Assembly (NCBI GenBank): GCA_029945375.1 | Contig: CM057057.1 | Span: 2,604,001-2,668,000 of the forward strand | Reading direction: 5' to 3' | DNA length: 64,000 bases | Origin: Agaricus subrufescens | Taxonomy: Eukaryota; Basidiomycota; Agaricomycetes; Agaricales; Agaricaceae | In this document: positions 11,866-23,400 of the stretch, piece by piece | How the letters are laid out: each line of letters starts with the position of its first letter | Numbering within the stretch: position 1 is the stretch's first letter | The notes under the pieces: generated by a model | What the model saw: only the letters and a program-made list of their open reading frames with translations | Told to the model about the DNA's origin: nothing | The model's database searches: none | Translations under genes and position numbers: made by a program

Positions 11866-12687
11866 TCAAGAGACGTGTTGAGGCTCCGGGAAAGATGGTC
11901 CCCCGGTGGAAGCGGCAGGGGGGCTAGAAGGACCTTTGTTGCCGGTATTACCATCTGGGTGTTGCGCACCCCCGGCAGACGACTGTGGGGGGTATCCGAG
12001 GAAGCTCAGCGCCGAGTTTCCGTAAGTTTGCCATAAACCTAACACGTTCTGAATGACAGGGTTGGGGGCATTCGAGTTGCTATGTTGATCGGTGGTAGTC
12101 GAGGACAGGGCAACTTGGCGTCTATTCGCAGTGTTGGCGAGCCATTCCCAGAGGGAAGCAATGCGGGATTGGACAAAAGCAAGGGTGTTTTTCTGGACTT
12201 GGACGATACCTGCGTCAAAGTCCGATTCGTTTTGGACAAAGAAGGGTTGCAAAAAATTGTTGTAAATATAGGTCGAACCCTTTTTGTCAATAAGCGAAGT
12301 GACCCGATAATCCTGTAACGAATGTGACTTGCCTGGGTTTGCGGGAGTGCGAGATAGAGAAGGAAGAGAGTCTTGGTTTCCCAGTAGAAGGGTAGCCTAA
12401 GAGCAGGGGCGCTGAGTTATCTAGGGCTGGCGCCTGGTGGTCTGGTGCTTACCAGCTGAGGATCCACTCTGCGGCGTACTCTACAGCGAGGAAAACGCCG
12501 ACAACGGACCAGTACATGGCCCATCTGTGGAGTTCCTGGTCGCTGGCAGGGCGGTTGGCGAGGGCCTTGAAGGTGGCATAGCTGGGGAGAAGAAAGGCAA
12601 ACCAGGCGCTGGGAGAAAGATGAGCACGGTAAATCAGGAAGCGCGGGGGACGTACGAGAGAAGGTGGGAGAGGAATGACATCAACAT
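11866..12687 (-). CDS. HVA22/TB2/DP1 family membrane-shaping protein (REEP/Yop1-like)
   Basis: Family members bend tubular ER through hairpin membrane segments. Exon 1 is very short (MLMSFLSHLLS) and joins across an intron of about 58 nt to AWFAFLLPSYATFKAL. The family core follows: DQELHRWAMYWSVVGVFLAV, EYAAEWILSWFPFYW and, in a later exon, LLYLALPQTQGSTYIYNN and FLQPFFVQNESDFDAG. An amphipathic helix (GIVQVQKNTLAFVQSR) precedes a C-terminal low-complexity tail of about 70 residues rich in Ser, Pro, Gly and Asn. The tail makes it longer than a minimal Yop1, so it may be a second, divergent paralogue. ATG 12687 is chosen because it gives the hydrophobic N-terminus. ATG 12681 is also possible. 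Confidence 0.88.
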
Positions 12688-12897
12688 GGCGTTGGGATGG
12701 GCGCAAGGCAAGGCTCTAATGCCGTTGGAAAGCCGAGCGGCAATTGAAATAGGCGGAATCGGGGGGTGGGCCTGCCAGATGGGGCAGGCGTTGCACTTGT
12801 TTGGCCCGCTTCTGGGAGATCTCCTCATCAACCTGCTCGATTTGTTTCCCAGTTCACTCTATCCCATCTTTTCCCGTCCTCCTCCTCCCTTCCCCTG
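12688..12897. promoter_or_regulatory. Divergent promoter region, HVA22-like gene / Zn2Cys6 factor
   Basis: 210 bases between start codons. The last 60 bases before the Zn2Cys6 gene are strongly C+T rich (around 12840-12896), a common feature near fungal transcription starts. No TATA box seen. Confidence 0.5.
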
Positions 12898-15800
12898 ATG
12901 GATCCCTCGGGGCCCAGCCAGCAGTCCTCCATCAAGAAGCAGGAGGACGACGACAAGGTCCACAAACCCGAGGTCAAACCCGTAGTCAAAACCTTGAATC
13001 GCGTTCCCCGTATGTCTCCCTTTCTCCCCCACACGTCGACCACTCTTGACGCCCCGCCTGCCCCGCTCCAGGTGCCTGTGTATGTGCTCTCTGGCAATGC
13101 TACACTGTCTCTGTCTGATTGCAGGATGCTCTAGAATGCCTGCAGAAAGCAGAAAATGCGCTGCGAGGGCGCCGACAACCCCCCCTGCAAGCGCTGTCGA
13201 AACACCGGTATCGAGTGTCTCTTTGAAAAGCCCTCCCGGGAGGCTACTTTGACCGGAGAGGCGGGACTAGAGTACGTTGATCCGTGTTACCCACTTCTCC
13301 ATGGAACTCATCATTCCTGGCCAGGCGCATCAAGAGTCTCGAAGCACACGTCGCAGAAATCAAGACCACCCAGATCAGGATAGAGAGTACCCTCGCAGAT
13401 CTCGCTACCCACTTGCGCGCCATCTCTTTCAATACGCGCTCCCCATCCGCCTATCCACCGTCTTCTTTCCAGCCGTCCCCTAACCTGAATTCTCCGGTCG
13501 TGTCTACCCCTACAACGACCCATCCAAACGTAAGTAATTATTGGTTTGGCCAACGGATTCTCATTTATTACTTTTTTTTTCTCTACATCAGCCCCGCTCC
13601 TCTCTCCCTGCTTATCAACCGCCCACCCAACCTGGTCAAAGTAACGATTTGCAACCTACACAGCTATCGCCATCATACCCTTCCAATGGTACCTCCTATC
13701 AACATGGCGGAATAAATCAAGGTCCATCTTTACCCCCCTTTTCGAGTATTCAACAAGCCATGGGACAGCCATCTGCATCCCAACCTGGCAACGTGCCCTC
13801 TGCTCGATATCAGACTGCCGATCAGCGGGGCCCTAACAAACAGACTGCCGTCGGTGGTGTCAAACGCCCGGCTCCCCCGTCTTCCAACGTCACTAGCGCA
13901 GAGTCCTCGGACCTGGATGACGATGAAAATGGGGAACTTCCTGCGTCTGGTCTAGTCGCTCCCTGGGAAGTTTTAAGGGGCCTTGCTGATGTTGCAATCG
14001 AACGTGCTGCCAAAGTGGGTTTCGATATTTTTAGATGCTTCCTGCTTTTTGCTTCCTTACATAATTCCTCTTTCATTCCTGCAGGAGACTGACGAAAGCG
14101 AGCCTCATAGTCGGACCAGGACCCCATCACCGGAGAGGAATTCAAGACCATCAAAACGCCGGAAACTTCGCCATAAGATTCTCAAGTTCACCGACGGTAC
14201 GACGTCCTTGTGCCGAGTCTTGTGTAATCATGGTATTAATTGTTTCTAGTGGTTACCAAGGGCATTATTTCAGAGTCTGAGGCACGGGAACTTTTCAACA
14301 TGTAATGTTATATCCCGCCGATCTCCCCACTTTTACTGATGTAAATGTTTACCTCTAGTTTCTACTACGGATGCTCCACGTTTTTGTCAGTGAATGGTTG
14401 AATTTCATAATGCACGACTTCTGACTTCTGCCAAGGCCGGTTTTCCATAAAGACACCGACACATACGACGCGTTGCATGAACGGTCGCCTTTTGCGGTTA
14501 ATTGCATTTGTATGGTGGCGGCACGAGTTCGCGATGGGGGCGGTACGTATCACTTTAACTTTTACATCACGGTGATGTATTAATTTTTTTTTCATCATAG
14601 GCCCTCCAAGTGAAACCTATTTGCGATGCTTAGAGGAGGTGCAATCTATTTCTTGTGCCACACTGTTCGCACCTGTGATGCGATATGAAGCAATTCAATC
14701 AATGAGTATGTGATTGTTGCTGTATCATCTATGGTCGGTTGGGTGACAAACTCACAGTCATTGTTTCCGGATGGTCGGACAACGGCTGGTTAAGTGGCGG
14801 TCATGCAGTACGAATGGCGATGGAACTATGTATGTGGAATAGTTCACCGTTCCAGAAACCCAATAATTCATGTCGTCCCCCTAAGCTATGCACAAGGCTT
14901 GGCCGAGATTGTATCGTCGCATGCTAAACGGCAAAGTGGACCCGAAAGAAGACAAAGAGTTAGTGGTCGCTTCAAGAACTTGGTTTTGCTTATACCTCTT
15001 TGAACACCAGTAAGTTGACGGTATATTCTCAGTATACCCTCAGCTCAAAATGCATGACAGGTTGTCTTATGGTACAGGACGTCCTGCGGTTCTGAAAGAT
15101 GATGAGAGTATCAAGGACTGCCGCTATCTCCTTCGTCATCCTCTCGCCATAGAGGATGACATGCGTCTCGTATCAACGGTGGAGCTCATGGCTATTCGAG
15201 AAGAGGTACAGAATGCGCTGCCGACTGAAGGGCCCGTCCTTGACGAGCACTACGACGTACTAAGAGACGCAGACTTGAAGTTCAAAAACTGGTACCACAC
15301 CTGGGACCAAGCGTTTTCACAGAAATACGCTGACGCTAGTATGTCTTATTTATCTCGGTTGTCGTGATATTCTTAAGCCCATTACCAGCATTCTACCGTC
15401 AAAGTCTGCAGCTTCAACATAAACATGCTGAACTATTCCATAACGCGACCGCATTACGCGGTATAAATGGACCCGAGGATGTAGAACGAATGCCTATCAA
15501 ACAGAGAGAGTTGGCCATCCACTCGATCAAGATCGCCCAAGAAGCTTTGGATATCACTCTCAACTTTGGCTCATACCGCGCCAATATGAAGTATGGTAAG
15601 TGTTCGACGCTAAATTGTTGCGGATTCAAAGCCTCATTCATCTTAAGCTGTGCACTACACACACGCTACTGCCACGTTCATGGGTTCATTTTTGCTGAGA
15701 CTTTCGAGACTCTTGTAAGCCGAGCTTATTTCATCTGTTTTGATATTAGCTGAACTAGAAAAAGCCCCAATTCCTGTGATGCCAATCAGGTGCGGGCACA

Positions 15801-16463
15801 GGTAGAGAACCTCGCGAGCCTGATGGCAGAGAGTGAGCTCAAAAAGCCATTACGAGAGTCATATCTTCAGACTGAATTTATTTTTTAGTACCCGGTCAAC
15901 GCTATGCGTTAACGTTACAAGTTATGTTGAGGCGATCTCGTAAACGCAAACAGCAGTCGACATCGCGATCGCCGCTGTCTGAGACGACTGATCACCCAAG
16001 GGCTGGAATGATCGTAGACCCTCAGGTTGGTGGGCAACCAAGCATTGCGAGTATGACTCAACATCGACACCCTGACCAATACCCACCGCAATTCGGAGGT
16101 CCTCAGCGTCAGTATTCCGGCGCTGAACCTCAGGCATTCGTTGGTATGCCCCATGCCATGGGTGCCGTGCAACAACACTATGCACAGCAACAGCAAGCCC
16201 ATCCTCATCAACAACCTCACGGGCAGCAACAGTTGCTTCAGGGTTACCCCGTGCCCGCACCAATGCATCATCACTATTTGCAACACAACGGCGGTGTTGC
16301 TGACGCTGAGCACATAGTGCAGGACTACAGGACGTTCTCGAATGAACAATTGCCAGTGTGGATATCTGACCAGACACTGGGAGGAAATACATTCATGCAA
16401 AATGGAATGGATGCTTTCTTGCTACCGAGCGATTTTTTGCCTCCTGCTCCACAGATTTGGTGA
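12898..16463 (+). CDS. Zn2Cys6 fungal transcription factor with Fungal_trans domain
   Basis: The binuclear zinc cluster is assembled from three exons: 12898-13009, an 8-nt exon 13072-13079 (GTGCCTGT), and an exon starting at 13135. The joined reading is RACNACRKQKMRCEGADN followed by PPCKRCRNTGIECLFEKP, with six cysteines in the CX2CX6C...CX2CX6C pattern. The next join gives GLERIKSLEAHVAEI, a coiled-coil dimerisation linker. A disordered Pro/Gln/Ser stretch follows, then the Fungal_trans middle homology region from VVTKGIISESEARELF through FYYGCSTFLPVFD, SPFAVNCICMVAARVRDGG and SGGHAVRMAMEL to about 15870. The C-terminus has His/Gln-rich runs (16180-16290), possibly an activation domain, and ends PPAPQIW. 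The regulated pathway is unknown. Confidence 0.9.
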
Positions 16464-17579
16464 TCCCCACTGGGTTTTTTTTTTCGCATGCTCCCCGCTG
16501 TTCTCCTGGATTGGATTCTAGCTTTCTTTTATCTATGTGCTGTCTGTTCACGTTTGCTCCTTTCTCTTCACGGCTTAAAAGTTGTACCATGCACATACTC
16601 TACTGTCGATATACTATTGAAATCCCTGCTGTCTGACCCTTTGTATCATCCGAATATCAGATATTCTCCCAGTGGAGAGAGCTACCAGCCGTCTAATCAT
16701 TTTACCACAGCTTCTCCATCCCCATGCGAAACTTCCCTTCCTAACTATCGACTATCGTACAGCCGCACTATTCAAATTGGTCCGACTATTTATGTACGCG
16801 TGCTTCTGGTCCATTTCGATCAACTCTATAGGCCTAGGACGGCCTGGGACGTTATCGCGTTGCTCGGGCACGATGCGAAGCAATGTATTCACATGACGAT
16901 ATAACATGATGCTTCTTCACGAAAACTTGTTAACCAAGCATTGGGCCAGCTGAGAAACAACAGACTCATTTTTAGGAGATGAGCTTCGTCAGGGAAACAA
17001 TGCCGAAAGAAGGTTGCAAATACATATAACCATGTACCTCACGCCCAGCGCCATCTTTATTTCTCCAAAAGATAGACGAACTCGTAGTTAATGCGGGGGG
17101 TTCTCATGGGCTTGTTTTTCACTGTTCAAAAAAATTTTTTGGGTGTTTGGAAAAGGCATCTATTGTTAGCGTCATGCCTTGACACGTTGACATTTCACAA
17201 TCCTGCGCCTCATGTGTCAACATGACGTTAGTGAGCTTAGGATGAATCACGAAGATGACGTTAGCATGTTATTTCATTAAACTCATTTTGTAATCATTTC
17301 CTCTTCTCGTCACTTCCATCTCTTCCCACCTGGCTCGCCATTCAGAATTACGTCACGAACTAGTGTTCTTTACAGAGTTAACAGTGTCGCCGAGGTGGTC
17401 ACGTAGCGTCTACTAGGTGGCTCGTATACTTCAAGTGTCGCGGTTTAATCTATCAACACCTTATTGTGATAGGGGGTAAAAACACTTGGCGAACAATTCG
17501 TTCCTGGTCTAGCTGGTCTAGTTAAACTTAAAGCTTGCGAGCAGCGAATTTGGACTTTTTTTGCTCCTTTTGGACAAGT
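16464..17579. other. 1.1-kb intergenic region upstream of the PRM10-like gene
   Basis: It holds the 3' UTR of the Zn2Cys6 gene and the promoter of the next gene. No coding sequence looks real. The right half has repeated TGACGT-type sites, listed separately. Confidence 0.55.
17223..17356. promoter_or_regulatory. Cluster of CRE/ATF-like sites
   Basis: TGACGTTA occurs at 17223-17230 and again at 17256-17263, and TTACGTCA (a full palindromic-type CRE) at 17349-17356. All lie 220-360 bases upstream of the PRM10-like start. Such sites bind bZIP factors of the ATF/CREB class in fungi. The link to regulation here is inference from clustering alone. Confidence 0.4.
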
Positions 17580-20152
17580 ATGAAGGAATTTGAAATGGGG
17601 TCTGAAGACTCGAATATACAAGGACAAGCACGACGGTCGGCCGACGTCTGGGGATCTCGGGGAGATCGACAAGGGCTGAATGATAATTCTCCTGTGGATG
17701 CTCGTGCGGGTTTCACTCATTCGGACAGTCCAAATACTCGTTCTCATCTGGCGACGAGTCTCATTGATGGACCCTATACCCCTCATACTGGTGATGATGG
17801 GTACGAGACACGATATCGTGAACTCTGGAAGAAAGGAGAAGAGAACTATGTTGCTAGCGGTTCCGGTAAATGGCGCACTGAACCTGGCCAAAGCGAGGAT
17901 GCCGTCGGTGAAAGAAAGCCGCCGGCTCAGCGGGGTAGTGTCGCGGATGATGGCTATATGCACCCCCCTAGTGTCCATTTTCCCGACACTTTCAGATATC
18001 GATCAAATATATCCAACAAGCGATCGAGTAACGACGAAGGACACGGGCAGACGCGCGGTAAACATGAGGAGACTGACACTCAGGACGATACACAATCCAA
18101 TCCCTTGCCAAATGAAGACGAAGTGGAGGACATACGTGAAGCTCATTGGCACAATGCTCTAGCGACGTTGACTGGTGTTAATTCAAAGGGCCGTGAAGGC
18201 ACTTCAACTTCCGTTGAAGCCAAGAAATCCAAGAAATTTTCGCCCTTTTCTTTTCTGCGGCGTGCGCCGTCGAGGATCTCAAGGAATCTGGAAGGTATAT
18301 GGATTAGTGTCTCGAAGATATACTTGAACTGAATTTAACCCCTCTCGCTAAGATCTAACTGTCCGCCGCAAATTCCTGCTGAAACTTGCGAAGGCGCTTC
18401 TATACTTTGGAGCACCACCCCACCGGATTGAAGCACAACTTATCTCGGCAGATGCCATCCTGAACACAAAGATCGGTTCGCCTGATCACTTTAAATTCTC
18501 ATTGACTATTCTCTGATTTAGGAGCAGAAGTCGTATATCTCCCCAACATCGTGATCATGACCATGCAAAACAACCCAGATGAGGGAGCGAAAACATATTT
18601 TGTACGTTCCAAAGGTCGTCTCGCCTTGACAAGTCTTCACAAGGTACACATGGTTTATCGCGACGTTATACACGATAGAATGGGATCCCAAAAGGGCATG
18701 GATGAGTTGAAGAAAATTCTACGTGCGCCACCGCTATATCCACTTAAGCTCAGGTGCTTCCTCGCCTTTATATGCTCTGCTATTATTTGTGTCCTTGCAT
18801 TCGGTGGCTCCGTCGTGGATATGTTCATCAGTGGCATTTGTGCGGCTATATTGCAGTATCTTGGGTTGAATGCGGCGAACAAGAGCTCGATGTATGCGAA
18901 CGTATATGAGTAAATACCGCACTTGTTCCATCTTAGCGCCACTGACGAATTTTGCAGAATCTCGGTGTCTATTTTCGTTGCGTTTGTTGCAAGGGGGCTC
19001 GGCAGCATACCTGGCCATGTTTTTTGCTACAGTGCTATCTCATCTGCCGGAGTGGTCCTCATTCTCCCCGGATTTACTGTCTGTAAGTGGACCGACCATA
19101 CACTGAACGAGTTCTTAGTGCGTTCCAGTGATAAGTTCCTTGGAACTCATGTCCAAGAGTATATTCTGCGGCTCTGTGCGAATGGTGTATGCCATCATAT
19201 ACACCCTGTTTTTGGTACGCTACGACCATGAAGAATTCGAATACTCTTACCCAGTATATTAATGCAGGGGTTTGGTTTGACAATCGGATCGGATTTTTAC
19301 CTGGTCCTCGACCGTCGTGCTCGCCGCGACTATTACCACAACGCACTTCAGTCCAATCTAACTTATACACATGGGCAGTTCGTTTTCTCGAATTCGACTT
19401 CTCTGAAAATGGTGAGCGGTGTGATTGGGACGGCCGTTAGTCCTTCAAATTCGAGTACAATGGCAGTCAAAGTTATCACGGGTATGTCCCTTATTCTTTT
19501 CTGTAACTCTCCATCATCTCTCGATACAAGGCTGTCTACGGGATGATTCCTGGTCTTGGTGGCGACAACCCCTCCCCTGGTATGCTGTCTTCGTGCTTGT
19601 ACCGCTTTATTCTGTCTGCTCCTCCTTGTCAAACCTTCAAGATTGGAGAAGCGTTCAGCTCCTAGTTATGGTCTTATTCTCCTGTGCCGCCTTCGCCGCC
19701 AATAGGGCTACTAGTATCTTGTTGCCTGGACGCACGGATATCGTCTCCGCCGCTGGAGCTTTTGTTATCGGACTGCTGGGCAACATCTACTCTAGGGTCG
19801 TTCGCGGCACAGCATTCACGTCTATGGTCACTGGGGTGCTGTTTCTGGTCCCTGTAAGCGTGGCGCATGATTTCTTGAAAGTCTGACCAACAAGCTAAAA
19901 TCCTCCTCAAAGTCTGGTATTGCACAAGGTGGCGGTTTGAATCAGAACTATCACAGTTCATCTGAACAATACTCGGTCGGATTCTCTTTGGCACTTCGTA
20001 TGATATCTCTCGCATCCGGTGTGACTGTTGGATTGTTTGTTAGTCAGGTTCTAGGTGAGTCAATGACCTTTCTGGTACTAATGCCGTTTCATAATGCAAA
20101 ATTAGTCTATCTCTTTGGCTCCCGTAAGAACGGAGCACACTTCGCCTTCTAA
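17580..20152 (+). CDS. PRM10-like membrane protein (ThrE / DUF1212 family)
   Basis: The N-terminal 240 residues are hydrophilic and low in complexity, ending in a basic patch (FSFLRRAPSRISRNLE). The ThrE-type domain starts at FLLKLAKALLYFGAPPHRIE and continues through AEVVYLPNIVIMTMQNN and SLHKVHMVYRDVIHDRMG. A series of membrane helices follows (CFLAFICSAIICVLAFGGS, ISVSIFVAFVARGLGS, SSAGVVLILPGFTV). The second half has further helices near LVMVLFSCAAFAAN and TSMVTGVLFLVPVSV. The last join gives VGLFVSQVLVYLFGSRKNG, ending at TAA 20150-20152. Yeast Prm10 is pheromone-regulated; bacterial relatives export threonine and serine. Which solute this one moves is unknown. ATG 17580 is the first Met after the upstream in-frame stretch and fits best. 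Confidence 0.87.
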
Positions 20153-20422
20153 TTCATACACAGATTATGAGCACATATACTACACAAAAGCATATTGGGT
20201 ATGCCAGTAAACGAATATAGGAAGCTATAAAAAAAGTACTGTAGTGTCCGAAACGGTCGCCAACTTGAGTGCCAACACATAAAAAAAGAAGAAAAAAAAA
20301 CATGGACTCAGGCTGTAACAGATTACAAGCAATTCCAGAAAGCAAACATAATGATAACGAATATACGAATTAATAGAATGAATCCAGTCACGAACGACGC
20401 CGAAAAAAAAAAAAACTGAGCG
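20153..20422. other. Convergent intergenic region
   Basis: About 270 bases, AT-rich, with two A tracts (near 20282-20300 and 20403-20415). It holds the 3' ends of the PRM10-like and RING-SNF2 genes. No gene seen. Confidence 0.5.
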
Positions 20423-23400
20423 TTTATTTGAAAAGCTCTTTGAGTTGCTCCATGCGTTCCCCGATGATTTCTGACTTGGTGCGCGCGCCAAGGGTGATTT
20501 GTGCAAGTCGATTTTTCCTGTCTTGGATTTTGAGCATACTCTCTTCTATGGAATCGGAAATGATGTATTTGATGGAAACAACAGGCTTTGTCTGGCCCAG
20601 TCGGTGCTGTAGGACGACAGATCAGAACATCAACCGTTTTGAACGTTAAAGCAGAGGTTGGCTTACAATACGGTCTATCGCCTGATTTTCAACAGCAGGA
20701 TTCCTAAAATGACGTATACAAAGTGTCAAACGTTATTAAAACAAACTTGGCAAGAGTTCTAAAGAAACCACGTACCAGCAAGGATCCATCAGAATGACTT
20801 TCTGAGCAGCCGTCAAATTGAGACCGACTCCTCCCGCTTTCAAACTGACAAGAAGTACTTCACATCCGGGATCATATTTCAAGCTATCAAGCGCCTTGGA
20901 ACGTTCTTCACGCTTCATGGTACCATCCAAGCGATCATAGCGGATTTTATAAATCAACAAGGCGTCTTCAATCCTAAAATTAGGTTTGTGATTTTTTAGA
21001 GTTATTGTTGGAGACGGAGATAAGCGCTGCGTACTTATCGAGCATACTTGTCCATTGCGAGCTTTTTTTAAAAAGAAAAAATAGCTCGACATTAGCACGG
21101 CAAAAGACACGGAAAAACCCGAGAGTGTCAACTCACAAGACGACCGTTTTGATAACATTGTCAGAAGAACCACTACCGTCACTGTCCAGAAGTTGAATGT
21201 CAAGTCCTGCAGGGTTGTAGTTGGCGGAGTGGGGGTTAGCAAGTGAGAAAGGCAAGAGGAAGTGGATGAGAGACTTGATCTTGGAGGAGCGTTCGCAGAT
21301 TTCTCCCTGCAGGAATGACACAGCTTGTTCTCGAATATTTGGAGGTGGTAGACCGAGAGACACTATATCCGATTCCAACTTCATCTCGTCGTCTGCAAAG
21401 TCCGATTGATCAAGAGACCGCTCCTGGTGATAACTTGGCTTCGTATCAACATCACATTCCATCTTGTAATTTGGATGTGATTGATTATTCAGGCTGTGCT
21501 CGTGTATGATTTGCGCCTCAATCTCCTGAAGCCGTTTTTCTTGTCTCTTGATCCTTTCTTCTTTGTTTTCCTTTTTCACCTTCTTCCCCTCTGTGCCGTT
21601 GCTTACACTCTCTCCCAACATGTCACACTTGATTTCTACCGCGTCCGACGGTGACAGCTCGGTCTGACACGCCGAGCACGGCCTTACCACGGTCGCTTCA
21701 ACATTTGGCCAGCCAGGACAGATGGCATTCTGATAGCACATCAAGCAGAATAGATGTTGACATCGCGTCAGCACAGGCCGCGGCCCACTAGAAGGACTGT
21801 TTGCTCTTGTCGGGGCACGCGATGACTGGCCCTTTGTCTTCCTGCCCCTCTTGTTGGGTGGTGGCCCGTCCGCATCCATAAGGTCGTTCGCAACTCCACC
21901 ATCCGCAAGTGAGCACAACTCGCCGCCGCACTCCGTGCACTGAGTTGTAGCTGCTTCTTTCAGGATAGCAAAGACGGCGCTAGCACGGGTTGAATCAATC
22001 CCCTCCTTAGCTATGGCCGCCACAATATCCTCATACGATGCCGCCGAGTCCGAACCCACGCCTGTATCCTTGGCCGCAATCAGATCTTTATGGTCACAGA
22101 TCTGTCTGAGCCTTAGCAACCGCTGCAGAATACCGACATAGTTTTTCATAACTTGATTCCGCATAGAAAGATCTGTGAACTCTTCTTTAGACTCCCGGTA
22201 ATATTGGTCATAAATCGCTTTTTCATGTGGGTTGAGGGCCAAGCGAATGATCTGAGTGTGACGAGGCGGCAGTGCCAAGATGCGCTTCCCATCCGGTGTC
22301 TTGCTTTCTTTTGTCCGCCGGAGAGTAATACAAGCCATGATAGTCCGCAGTCTCAGAACACCCTCGCGTTGACCAAATTTGGCAGGTGCACTGATGAATT
22401 TAGTCCAGACATTTTTATCATCGAAGGGTTTCAGCCGCAAGAACTTGATAAGTGCAAACATGTCATCCAACTTGTTCTGCACCGGTGTGCCCGTAAGGCA
22501 TAGCCTCCTATCAGCGATGAGGTCGCAGGAGGCCCGACAACCAACTGTTTGGGTTTCTTTAATTGAGCTGCGTGGCCGTGAGTAACTTGACATCGGGAGA
22601 ACTAACGTGGACGTACTGGGCCTCATCTAGAACCACCCGGAACCAGTGAACACTCTGCAAGGGACTGGCAATCTCCGTACTCGAAACGGTAGTCATTGGC
22701 TTCTTCCTCTTGGTTCCCCCTTTCTTAGATTTGGGTTCATCGGGCTGGCTTTCCAAGTCTTGTCCTGTCTCCCCCTTAGCACTTGTACCGCCATCGCTAC
22801 TACCGCCACCACCAGTGTCCTCACCATCCTCATTGGCCACCTGCCCCGTTCTACTCTGCTTCGAAAATTCCGATGCTAGCGTTGCAAACGTGGTGATAAC
22901 CGCATCAAAATCAGCCAAGAATGTCGGATCGGGCCTCCGCGCGTTTCCATGATAGATGTACACCTTCAAAGAATTACCCTCTCTCACGCGAGCCGATTTA
23001 TCTGGTTTTGGATCCGTAGTAGGCGTATTCCTCCCATTGGTCGAGACTACAGAAGATGTCGCGGGACAGCCACAGTTGCCACTCCCACCCACAACAGTCA
23101 CCTCACCTCGCCAATGTTCTCGAAACTGATCTTCCCAGTTGGCCACCGTCGAAAGGGGGCAGATGATGAGAGTCGCCCGACTTTTAGCCTTGATGCGGCA
23201 GGCCCGTACGTATTCCGCACCCAATTTTTCTTGATCTCTCTCAGCCTTCTTGGCCTTACTACTTGTAGGAGGAGGGGCCTCGGGCATTCCCCAGGGAGCT
23301 CCTGCAAAGTGGGAAGCACTAGGTTTATTTTGTGGAGGCGGTTTCTGTGGCGGTTCCACCGGTTGCGATCCAAATTCCCTTGCAGATTGAAGGGTCGCAG

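Noticed and set aside
17445..17978. Minus-strand frame of 177 codons
   Set aside because: Antisense shadow of the PRM10-like N-terminal exon, with no family features.
20280..20415. A-rich tracts that might mark a retroposon tail
   Set aside because: No target-site duplication or element body nearby; simple convergent 3' UTR sequence fits.
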